Shown here: positions 54,243 through 62,532 of the stretch, piece after piece
Numbering within the stretch: position 1 is the stretch's first letter
Layout: every line of letters begins with the position of its first letter
Assembly (NCBI RefSeq): GCF_003024685.1
Contig: NZ_PYLQ01000013.1
Coordinates: 1 to 64,000 of the forward strand
Reading direction: 5' to 3'
From: Faecalibacillus intestinalis
Lineage (GTDB): Bacteria; Bacillota_I; Bacilli_A; Erysipelotrichales; Coprobacillaceae
Length of the DNA stretch: 64,000 bases
Translations under genes and position numbers: made by a program
Notes under the pieces: model-generated
Told to the model about the DNA's origin: nothing
The model's input: the letters and a program-made list of their open reading frames with translations, nothing else
Database searches by the model: none

Positions 54243-54934
54243 ATGGGAAAAAAGTAGCCAGAGGTGCATTCCTATTACTTACGTTATGTTTGAGCTTAAG
54301 TACAGTTGGGTGTAAAAAAAGTAATGAAAGCAATAAAATTAAAGAAGGACAATCAATAAGTTCTGAAGAGAAGGGTACGTCAACTAACAAAAAGGATAAA
54401 AATGCAACATTTAAGCCGTCAGATTATACTTTAAAAACAAAAAAAGAATATGTTTATGAATATTTAGGCCTTAAATTTAAACTTTCAAATAAATTTAAAA
54501 AGTATATGAATGATAAAAAGATAGCGATGTTAGATGATCAAAGTCCTATAAATAAGGAATTAAAATATGCTTTTTTAACTTTTAATAAAATGACTAAAGA
54601 GCAAAAAAAAGCAGTTGTTGATAAAAAGGAAGGTGGTTATGAAAAATGGGAAAATGGGCTTAAAAGAATTGGAACTATTGGTATATTTGAAAAAAATACA
54701 GCAGAAGAAAAAATATCTAAAATGACAAAATGTGATACTCATACTAAAATAGGAGTTTCAAGTGATGGAAAATACGATTGCTATTTTAGTACGAACAGCG
54801 GATCTGAAATTAAACTTCTGAATGAATTTAAAAAAACTGAGATTCAAATTATAGAAAAAAAAGAACGTCCTAAAAACGGTTTTGTTCTATCAGAAAAAAC
54901 TGATTTAGAAAATACAGAAGCATTTAAAAAATAA
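54243..54934 (+). pseudogene. Lipoprotein gene with a one-base frameshift in its start-proximal A tract
   Basis: AAAGGAGG is followed by ATG at 54243 and GGA-A6 (54248-54253). As written, a TAG closes the frame after four codons. With one extra A it reads MGKKVARGAFLLLTLCLSLSTVGC, a clean lipoprotein signal (lipobox STVGC), in frame with the remaining 200 residues (KKSNESNKIKEGQ... to ENTEAFKK, stop 54934). A TTG at 54290 could restart but would lose most of the signal. Extracellular Lys/Glu-rich domain of unknown family, first gene of the Vex/Vnc-like island. The indel could be phase variation or a base-calling error. Confidence 0.7.
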
Positions 54935-55004
54935 TCAGTTAGGATTTTACAAGTAAATATTTTGAGAAGTATGGTAAACGTATTTACAATTTAGCGTAAA
55001 GTTT

Positions 55005-55156
55005 GTGTAAAAGAGATTTCAAATTTAGTTGAGGTTTAGAACAAAATAAAAATTAAATGTTTTAATATTGTTAGTGTTGTTACAGATAATGTTGATGATA
55101 ATGGTGAAAACAAGGGAGTAATTGAAAAAGAATTAACAAAAATAAAAAATAAGTAA
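55005..55156 (+). pseudogene. TlpA-like thioredoxin fragment
   Basis: A single frame reads KVCVKEISNLVEV, TAG, NKIKIKCFNIVSVVTDNVDDNGENKGVIEKELTKIKNK, then stop. This is the segment after the CxxC of TlpA/ResA-type thiol reductases (CxxCxxEMPxLVEVQNKFK, GFNIVSVVTDxV). The upstream half and the downstream C-terminal half are gone and an internal amber replaces a probable Gln (CAG to TAG). Confidence 0.55.
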
Positions 55157-55189
55157 ATGTAAAGCGGTGAAAGGTATATGGTTAATTAG

Positions 55190-55704
55190 TTTTAAAAAGG
55201 CCGTACTTTCTCTTTAGTAATTGTCTTTATTAATATGACTGTGACTTACTATGGATATAGTCATGGAGCGACTAGAGTTGAATTGGAGAAGGCAATAAGA
55301 ATTTGCTTGGAGTGTGTTGGAATTGGATAGAATTAAAAAAATTGAGACATTTAAGCTTGATAAGAATTTGAGAAAATTGAAATATATAATATTGATTGTA
55401 TTTGTAATAATACTTCCTCTATTTTTAGTTGATATTTTAGGACAAGGGTCTCCATATTTTTGTAAGCTTATTAGTCCAATTGGTATGCTTGGACTTTGGA
55501 AGCTATTTATTCAGTTATTAGCCCAATTTCAGTATTCAGGCATAGACTAGACGAAGAAAAGTGCATCAGTTGCGGTAATGTGAAAAAGTTTGCTAAACGA
55601 ATATAGATCCAGTTGAAAATTGTAATCATCTAGAATGTATCAGATGTGGACGATGCAAAAATGCTTGTCCTGTGGATACAATTAGTTGTGGAATAAAAAA
55701 ATAG
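55190..55704 (+). pseudogene. Decayed 4Fe-4S polytopic membrane protein (NapH/YccM-like)
   Basis: Fragments in alternating frames: FSLVIVFINMTVTYYGYSHGATRVELEKAIRICLECVGIG, then LRKLKYIILIVFVIILPLFLVDILGQGSPYFCKLISPIGMLG, then PISVFRHRLDEEKCISCGNVKKF, and finally LECIRCGRCKNACPVDTISCGIKK before TAG at 55702. This is the order of a membrane electron-transfer protein with two CxxCxxCxxxCP-type clusters; several Cys and a block of TM segments are deleted. With the TlpA relic it suggests a lost thiol/electron-transfer pathway next to the exporter. Confidence 0.6.
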
Positions 55705-55723
55705 AGAGGAGCTTATTAGAAAA

Positions 55724-57001
55724 GTGATAAAAAACGCAATAGCATACATTACAAGAAAAAAAAATAGAACATTTATTATTTTTGTTATTTTAACAATAGT
55801 TCTTTCTTGTTTGTATTCTTGTTTAACAATAATGAAATCAAGCAATGAAATAGAAAAGACTTTATACGAAAGTTCTAATTCTTCAATATCAATAACAAAA
55901 AAAGATGGTAAATATTTTAATGTTAATCAATTTAAGGATATTGAAAAATTAAAAGAAATTGAAGAAACAATAATTCAATATGATGGATTAGCAAAACTAA
56001 AAGATGCTAAAGTAATTAGCGGGGAACAAAAAATAAATAGAGAAGATTTATCTGACGAATTTAAGAATGTTGTTTCACTCGAAGCTACAAATAATACTAA
56101 AAGAAATATTTTATTTAGTAGTGGAGTATTTACAATTAAAGAAGGTAAAAATATAGGAGAAAATGATAAGAATTCAATTATTGTTCATGAAGAATTTGCT
56201 AAACAAAACAATCTAAAATTAGGTGATGAAGTTGATCTTGAATTACTAGATATTGAAAAAAGTGGAAAAATAAAAAGTCATAAATTTAAAATTATAGGTA
56301 TCTTTTCTGGCAAAAAACAGGAAACATATACAGGATTATCTTCTGATTTTAGTGAAAATATGGTATTTGTAGATTATTCAACAAGCCAAGAGATATTAAA
56401 TAAATCAGAAAATAATAAAATCGCAAATAAAATTTTAATGTATTCTGGTAGTGCAGAATCTACAGACTTAGCCTTAAACAAATTGAAAGAGTTTAAAATT
56501 GATGAGTCAAAGTATTTTGTTGAAAAAGATTCTAATGCGTTTGAAGAGTCTTTAGAGTCAGTGAGTGGAATAAAACATATAATAAAAATAATGACTTATT
56601 CTATTATGTTAGGTGGGATGGTTGTTCTTTCGTTAATCTTGATTCTATGGTTAAGAGAAAGAATTTATGAAATAGGTATATTTTTATCTATTGGAACATC
56701 TAAGATACAAATTATAATGCAATTTATATTCGAGTTAATATTCATATCGATACCAAGTATAATATCTTCCTTATTTTTAGGAAATGTATTACTAAAAGTA
56801 ATTGTAGATGGATTCATTAACTCAGAGGATTCAATAATTTCCGGTGGAAGTTTAATAAATAATAGTGGTTTTATGTTAAATATAGTAGCACTTGGACAAA
56901 GTTATTTAATATTAATAAGTATTATTGTTTTATCAGTTGTATTTGCTTCTTCATTAATATTAATCAAGAAGCCTAAAGAAATATTATCAAAAATAAGTTA
57001 G
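55724..57001 (+). CDS. vex1: FtsX-type ABC permease, Vex1-like
   Basis: 425 residues, the length of pneumococcal Vex1. GTG start with GAGAGGA upstream. TM1 at residues 13-33 (RTFIIFVILTIVLSCLYSCLTI), a 240-residue MacB-like extracellular domain, then FtsX domain with three TMs (MVVLSLILILWLRERIYEIGIFLSIGTSKIQIIMQFIFELIFISIPSIISSLFLGN; ILISIIVLSVVFASSLILI). Gene order permease-ATPase-permease-RR-HK and all five lengths match the vex123-vncRS locus. The substrate is unproven. The DNA is more AT-rich than the housekeeping part of the window. Confidence 0.82.
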   Translation: MIKNAIAYITRKKNRTFIIFVILTIVLSCLYSCLTIMKSSNEIEKTLYESSNSSISITKKDGKYFNVNQFKDIEKLKEIEETIIQYDGLAKLKDAKVISGEQKINREDLSDEFKNVVSLEATNNTKRNILFSSGVFTIKEGKNIGENDKNSIIVHEEFAKQNNLKLGDEVDLELLDIEKSGKIKSHKFKIIGIFSGKKQETYTGLSSDFSENMVFVDYSTSQEILNKSENNKIANKILMYSGSAESTDLALNKLKEFKIDESKYFVEKDSNAFEESLESVSGIKHIIKIMTYSIMLGGMVVLSLILILWLRERIYEIGIFLSIGTSKIQIIMQFIFELIFISIPSIISSLFLGNVLLKVIVDGFINSEDSIISGGSLINNSGFMLNIVALGQSYLILISIIVLSVVFASSLILIKKPKEILSKIS

Positions 57002-57010
57002 GAGAAAATA

Positions 57011-57667
57011 ATGGATATATTAGAAATAAAGAATGTAGCATATAGTTATGAAAATTCTAAAGAAAAAGTTTTGTCAGGAGTAGATCAAAAATTTGAACTT
57101 GGGAAGTTTTATGCGATAGTAGGAAAGTCAGGGACAGGAAAAACTACACTTCTTTCCTTACTTGCTGGACTTGATAAACCTAAAACAGGAAAAATATTGT
57201 TTAAGAATGAAGATATACAAAAGAAAGGATATAACAATCATAGAAAAAATAATATATCTTTAGTATTTCAAAACTACAATTTAATAGATTATTTAACACC
57301 GATTGAAAATATTAGATTAGTAAACAAATCAGCAGATGAAAGTATCTTGTTTGAACTAGGTTTAGATAAAAAACAAATAAAAAGAAATGTTATGAAATTA
57401 TCTGGTGGACAGCAACAAAGAGTAGCTATTGCTAGAGCATTGGTATCAAATGCGCCAATAATACTAGCTGATGAACCTACTGGTAATTTAGACAGTGTTA
57501 CTGCTGGAGAAATAATTGATATATTAAAGACGTTGGCTAAAGACAAAAATAAATGTGTAATAGTTGTAACACATAGTAAGGAAGTAGCAGATTCTGCGGA
57601 TATCATTTTAGAACTAAGTGGTAAAAATTTGAAAAAAGTAAATAAAAAGAATTTGGAGGTTGAATAA
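57011..57667 (+). CDS. vex2: ABC ATPase, Vex2-like
   Basis: 218 residues. Walker A GKSGTGKTTLL near residue 38, Q-loop FQNYNLIDYLTPIENI, signature [15 protein letters not shown], Walker B IILADEPTGNLDS, H-loop VTHSK. Exporter-type ATPase (LolD/MacB class). Nine nt after the first permease, and its stop overlaps the next ATG by 1 nt, so the three genes are translationally coupled. Confidence 0.88.
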   Translation: MDILEIKNVAYSYENSKEKVLSGVDQKFELGKFYAIVGKSGTGKTTLLSLLAGLDKPKTGKILFKNEDIQKKGYNNHRKNNISLVFQNYNLIDYLTPIENIRLVNKSADESILFELGLDKKQIKRNVMKLSGGQQQRVAIARALVSNAPIILADEPTGNLDSVTAGEIIDILKTLAKDKNKCVIVVTHSKEVADSADIILELSGKNLKKVNKKNLEVE

Positions 57668-59043
57668 TGATAAAAAATGCATTTGCTTATGTAACTAGAA
57701 AAAGCTTAAAATCATTAATTATTATGTTAGTTATTTTATCTATGTCAATTTTAAGTTTTATTAGTTTATCTCTTAAAGATGCTACGGACAGAGCTTCAAA
57801 AGAAACATTGGCTAATATAACAAATAGTTTTTCTATGGAGATAAATAGACAAGTAAATCCAGGAACACCTAGAGGTGGGGGAAATGTAAAAGGTGAAGAT
57901 ATTAAAAAGATATCTCAAACAGATAGTATAGACTCCTATGTAAAAAGAATAAACAGTGTTGCAGATTTAGTTGATTATGATATTATTGAAACTCAAGAGA
58001 CTCTTGCGAATCAATCGCCTGAAAGAGCGAAGAATTTCAAAAGAACAGTTATGTTAACTGGGGTTAATGACTCATCAAAAGAAACAAAATTTGTATCAGA
58101 AGCATATAAATTAGTAGAAGGAAAGCATTTAGAAAATGAAGATAAAAATAAAATCTTAATGCATAAAGATTTAGCTAAAAAAAATAATCTTAAAGTTGGA
58201 GATAAGATAAAATTAAAATCTAATTTATTTGACGCTGATAATGAAAAAGGTGCAGATGAAACAGTAGAAGTAGAAATTAAAGGTCTATTCGATGGGCATA
58301 ATAGTGGTGGAGTAAGTGCAGCACAGGAACTATACGAAAATACATTAATCACTGATATTGATACGGCCGCTAAAGTTTATGGTAATACAGAAGATACAGC
58401 TGTATACCAAGATGCAACATTCTTTGTAAAAGGTGATAAGAATCTTGATAGTGTGATAAAAGATCTTGGGAAATTAGATATAAATTGGAGAGAATATAAT
58501 TTGATTAAAAGTTCATCAAATTACCCTGCATTACAACAATCTATATCAGGTATCTACTCAATTTCAAATAAATTATTTGTTGGCTCATTAATATTTGCAG
58601 GAATTGTAGTTTCATTATTATTATTCTTATGGATGAATGCTAGAAAGAAAGAAATAGCAGTATTACTATCATTAGGTATATCAAAATTAGAAATTTTTGG
58701 TCAATTCCTAATTGAGATGGTATTTATATCAATCCCCGCATTCGTTGGTTCTTATTTCTTAGCTCAATATACAGCTGATAAGCTTGGGAATAATATATTG
58801 AATAAGGTTACTGGTGATATAGCTAAACAAATAGCTAGACAAGCTGCATCTAGCCAATTAGGTGGTGGGGCAGAAGCTGAAGGATTTAATAAGACATTAT
58901 CAAGTTTAGATATAAATGTATTACCTAAATTCATAATTTATGTAGTTATATTTATGAGTTTAGTACTTCTTGTATCATTGATTATTTCTTCATTCGATAT
59001 ATTAAGAAGGAATCCAAAAGAATTATTAATTGACAATAATTAA
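57667..59043 (+). CDS. vex3: FtsX-type ABC permease, Vex3-like
   Basis: 458 residues. TM1 (residues 17-36, SLIIMLVILSMSILSFISLSL), a Gly-rich turn PGTPRGGGNVKG, an extracellular MacB-like domain with GDKIKLKSNLFDADNEKG, and the C-terminal FtsX module (LFVGSLIFAGIVVSLLLFLWMNARKKEIAVLLSLGISKLEIFGQFLIEMVFISIPAFVGSYFLA; FIIYVVIFMSLVLLVSLIISSFDILRRNPKELL). A 30-residue Ala/Gly/Gln insertion precedes the last TM. Paralogous to the first permease; together they should form the heterodimeric exporter. Confidence 0.82.
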   Translation: MIKNAFAYVTRKSLKSLIIMLVILSMSILSFISLSLKDATDRASKETLANITNSFSMEINRQVNPGTPRGGGNVKGEDIKKISQTDSIDSYVKRINSVADLVDYDIIETQETLANQSPERAKNFKRTVMLTGVNDSSKETKFVSEAYKLVEGKHLENEDKNKILMHKDLAKKNNLKVGDKIKLKSNLFDADNEKGADETVEVEIKGLFDGHNSGGVSAAQELYENTLITDIDTAAKVYGNTEDTAVYQDATFFVKGDKNLDSVIKDLGKLDINWREYNLIKSSSNYPALQQSISGIYSISNKLFVGSLIFAGIVVSLLLFLWMNARKKEIAVLLSLGISKLEIFGQFLIEMVFISIPAFVGSYFLAQYTADKLGNNILNKVTGDIAKQIARQAASSQLGGGAEAEGFNKTLSSLDINVLPKFIIYVVIFMSLVLLVSLIISSFDILRRNPKELLIDNN

Positions 59044-59078
59044 AAATTTTGGTGCTTTCTAGCACCGAAATTTTTTTG
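59044..59078 (+). terminator. Terminator after the ABC genes
   Basis: GGTGCT / AGCACC stem extended by AAATTT / AAATTT pairing, then a T run. The response-regulator gene therefore has its own promoter (TATAAT at 59105-59110). Confidence 0.8.
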
Positions 59079-59104
59079 ACTTTTAAATATCAAATAATAT
59101 GCTG

Positions 59105-59110
59105 TATAAT
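59105..59110 (+). promoter_or_regulatory. -10 element of vncRS
   Basis: TATAAT 30 nt before the ATG at 59141. The -35 is weak (TTTAAA at 59082 with a 17-nt spacer). Confidence 0.4.
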
Positions 59111-59140
59111 ATAAGTGTATAGGCTTAAGTGGAGGTATTT

Positions 59141-59794
59141 ATGAAAATATTAATTGTTGAAGATGATAATATGATCAGAGAGGGAATAAGTGAATATCTT
59201 TTGGAATTTGGATATACTGTTATTCAAGCTAAAGATGGAATAGAAGCTTTGTCAAAATTTAATAACGCTATAAATTTGGTTATCTTAGATATTCAGATAC
59301 CTTTTATAAATGGTTTAGAAGTGTTGAAAGAAATTAGAAAGAAAAGCAATTTACCAATTCTAATCTTGACTGCATTTAGTGATGAAGAATATAAAATTGA
59401 TGCATTTACTAATTTAGCAGATGGATATGTAGAAAAGCCATTTTCATTGCCAGTCTTAAAGGTTAGAATAGATTCTTTGATTAAGAAGAATTATGGACAT
59501 TTAGAGAAGTTTGAATATAAGGATCTATCGGTTAACTTTAATAGCTATACAGCTAAAATAAATGATGAAGAAATAGATGTAAATGCAAAAGAACTAGATG
59601 TATTAAAGTGTCTATTGGATAATAATGGACAAGTATTAACTAGAATGCAAATTATTGATTATGTATGGAAAGATAGCGAAGAAATTCCTTACGATCGAGT
59701 AATAGACGTATACATAAAAGAACTTAGAAAAAAATTGCAATTAGACTGCATAACCACTATAAGGAATGTGGGATATAAATTGGAGATAAAATGA
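59141..59794 (+). CDS. vncR: OmpR/PhoB-family response regulator, VncR-like
   Basis: 217 residues from ATG 59141 (GGAGG 6-7 nt upstream). Receiver: LIVEDDNMIREGISEYL, acidic pocket EDD, phospho-Asp in LVILDIQIPFINGLEVL, then TAFSDEEYK and EKPFSLPVLKVRID (Lys switch). C-terminal winged helix with VNAKELDVLKCLLDNNGQVLTRMQIIDYVWKDSEEIPYDRVIDVYIKELRKKL. Length and neighbours match VncR. Followed by the kinase after 4 nt. Confidence 0.88.
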   Translation: MKILIVEDDNMIREGISEYLLEFGYTVIQAKDGIEALSKFNNAINLVILDIQIPFINGLEVLKEIRKKSNLPILILTAFSDEEYKIDAFTNLADGYVEKPFSLPVLKVRIDSLIKKNYGHLEKFEYKDLSVNFNSYTAKINDEEIDVNAKELDVLKCLLDNNGQVLTRMQIIDYVWKDSEEIPYDRVIDVYIKELRKKLQLDCITTIRNVGYKLEIK

Positions 59795-59798
59795 GAAA

Positions 59799-61121
59799 AT
59801 GAAAAAATTAAAGATATTTCCCAAAATGTTCATACAAATATTTTCTGTTCTTGGAATAATAATTATATTAGTTCATTTATTAGTTTTCTTTATTTTTCCT
59901 AAAACATATTTGGAGACCAGAAAAGAAGAGGTCTATAATAAAGCAAATGAAATTTCCAGTATTATGAATGGAAAAGAAATAAAATATGTAGAACAAACCT
60001 TGGAACTTTATTCTAAAAGTAGCGAAATAAAGGCATTTATAAAAGAAAGAAATAATAATAATAATGAAATACAAATCAAAGATAATATAGATGCTAATTT
60101 AGAAAGTAATAGTAATTCTTTGATAATTGAAGAAAGAGAAATAAAGCTTAATGATGGTAAAAAAACATATCTACAATTTGTCTCTACAGCTGATATGCAA
60201 AAAGATGCAAAAGATTTAAGTCTTAAATTTTTACCATATTCTTTGTTAATATCAATTTTATTTTCTACTATTATTTCTTTAATTTATGCAAAATTAATAA
60301 AAAACAATGTACAAGAAATACAAATTGTTACTGATAAAATGATGAAACTTGATAAAAAAATACGTTTAGAAGTTAGCTCTAATGATGAAGTTGGAGAATT
60401 AAAACAACAAATTAATGATTTGTATTCTACTTTATTAAGAACAATTGACGATTTAGAATTTAAAAATAAAGAAATTTTAAAATTAGAAAAGTTAAAATAT
60501 GACTTTTTTAAAGGTGCATCCCATGAGCTTAAAACTCCTCTTGCTAGTCTTAAAATAATACTGGAAAACATGAAATACAATATTGGAAAATATAAAGAAA
60601 GAGATATTTATATTAATGAATGTATTGAAATCGTTGATAGTTTAACAAAAAATATTTCTCAAATATTATCAGTTCATTCTATAGAAAATTTGAATAATGA
60701 TGAAGAATATTTGGAAATAAATGATACATTAGAAGATGTATTAAAAAAGTATGAAATATTAGCACATCAAAAGAAAATAACTATCAATAATTATATATTA
60801 GATGAGAATGTTTATATAGGAAAAACAGCTTTAAAGATTATTTTATCTAATTTGATTAGTAATGCGGTAAAATATACTGATGTAAATGGGGTAATTAATA
60901 TTGGGATGGTTAATGATTGGTTATATATAGAAAATTCATACGGTAACAATAAAATTTCGAATATGGATGAAATATTCGATGTTAAATTTGATTTAAATAA
61001 GGAAAATAGTAATGGATTAGGTTTATATATTGTAAGTAATATTCTGAATAATTACAATATAGAATATAAAGCATTGCAGGATGAAGAATTTTTTATCTTT
61101 AAAATTAAAATATTATCTTAA
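59799..61121 (+). CDS. vncS: Sensor histidine kinase, VncS-like
   Basis: 440 residues, matching VncS. Two TMs (residues about 10-32 and 145-167) bound a small outer sensor domain of about 110 residues; HAMP-like linker (VQEIQIVTDKMMKLDKKIRLEVSSNDEVGELKQQI); HisKA with the phospho-His in FFKGASHELKTPLASLKIIL; ATPase N-box LISNAVKYTDVNG and G2 NSNGLGLYIVSNIL. The D-x-G box seems weak (MVNDWLYIENSYG). No gene is close on its 3' side, which opens into 1.4 kb of non-coding DNA. Confidence 0.88.
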   Translation: MKKLKIFPKMFIQIFSVLGIIIILVHLLVFFIFPKTYLETRKEEVYNKANEISSIMNGKEIKYVEQTLELYSKSSEIKAFIKERNNNNNEIQIKDNIDANLESNSNSLIIEEREIKLNDGKKTYLQFVSTADMQKDAKDLSLKFLPYSLLISILFSTIISLIYAKLIKNNVQEIQIVTDKMMKLDKKIRLEVSSNDEVGELKQQINDLYSTLLRTIDDLEFKNKEILKLEKLKYDFFKGASHELKTPLASLKIILENMKYNIGKYKERDIYINECIEIVDSLTKNISQILSVHSIENLNNDEEYLEINDTLEDVLKKYEILAHQKKITINNYILDENVYIGKTALKIILSNLISNAVKYTDVNGVINIGMVNDWLYIENSYGNNKISNMDEIFDVKFDLNKENSNGLGLYIVSNILNNYNIEYKALQDEEFFIFKIKILS

Positions 61122-62532
61122 GTAAGATATAATTTTTTAATAGTTATTGAAAAATAGAGACTTATTAATTGTGGAAATAAAAACTTTTTTCTTATTGAAA
61201 GTGAAAAGAAAATAATTGATAAATGATTATTCCACTCTAATTGATCACTTATTCCGATTAGGTTGATCAAGTATTCCGACAGACTTGATCAACTGCTATT
61301 TTTCATTAAATTCCGATGGGGCTGATCAATCATTATGATGAACCTGACCATCTAAAAGTTTTGGTTATTAGATATCAGCTAAAGCACTTATACAAAAGTT
61401 TACTAAGCTATTCTGTACTAATAAATTGAAAACATAGACTTGCTGAGTTGAATGTTACGCTAGAAAAGTCCATTCAATACGTTGAATAAGTCCACTTTAC
61501 CAAAATATTGAATATGTTTATAAAGTCAAAAGGATTTAATATATTCTTCTTGCAATAATTTCTATATTAAAAATTTGAAAGGGACTGTTTATTTTAATAT
61601 TCTCAAAAAATTAAATAGATTAATAAAAAATATGGGAAAAAACGCATAAAATTGTATGCTATCATACCATCAAGTTATAAATAGATGTGTCCAAAATAGT
61701 AAAGCATTTATTGTAGCTTAGGTAAGCTAAACTAAATCGGTTCAGTTTGCTATCTAAAGTAGTTAATTATTAATGAATAGGTACAAACTCGTTTTTTAAT
61801 ACTTCTTTAAATTTTTATTACATATAAACCTTATTCATTAAAATATTTATAGGAGGTGATACAACACAAAATAATGAAAGCTTTTAGATTTTAATAGCAA
61901 TCTAAAAAGCTACCACTCTATAAAACTTAATATTATAAATCGCTTGTTAATCTTAGATAGAGGGTAGACTTATAAGTTAATATTCTAAAAGTTAAAAATA
62001 AGATTATTGTTAAAGATGTCTAGATAAAAATTAATTTTGGTACATTGCACAATTATAGATATTATGATCCATTTAATGATTCTAACTCTTAAATTTATAG
62101 ACAGGTAGCATTCTCAAATAAACATTAAGTGTTTAAATAACAATTCTTATTTAATATTGAGTAGTTGTAAAAAAAGAATTTAAGTAGAATGAATAATTTA
62201 TAAAAGAAATAATAGAGTGTATCTATGAGAATATGATATTAGGTATTTTCATTTTAATAATAACTTCCCGAAAAAATATTAAAACCTCATAAAAAAAGAT
62301 AATTTTACTGTAAATCATTTCTATACATGCTTAATCATTATATTTTATGCACACATAAATACGTACTTTTATAAATTGGTAACTTAATTCTAAGTAGTTT
62401 AAAGAATTATAACTTTTGATTAAAAATAAAATTCATTCTCCCAAATGAAAAACGTAACAATTCCGAATCAAATTTTATAATTCTTTTTTTCATTTATATA
62501 ATTTTTTTCATTTATATAATAAGGAGGCATTT
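61122..62532. other. 1.4-kb gene-free AT-rich region
   Basis: No plausible reading frame on either strand. It contains the TTGATCA repeats (61216-61345), a DNA palindrome TAGCTTA-GG-TAAGCTA (61714-61729), a hairpin with about 11 bp AGCTTTTAGATT / AATCTAAAAAGCT (61879-61911, one bulge) downstream of AGGAGGTGAT at 61851-61860, and a 17-bp direct repeat TTTTTTCATTTATATAA just before the final gene. This looks like a recombination-scarred junction, perhaps with an RNA or regulatory element. Confidence 0.5.
61216..61345. repeat. TTGATCA direct repeats, IS21-like element end
   Basis: TTGATCA followed by an (A)TTATTCCGA-like tail recurs at 61241, 61263 and 61285 at 22-bp steps. Weaker copies lie at 61216 (TTGATAAATGATTATTCC) and 61322 (CTGATCAATCATTATGA). 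Multiple terminal direct repeats of this kind with ATTCCGA occur at IS21-family ends, but no istA/istB is seen, so a solo end or relic is likely. Confidence 0.45.
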
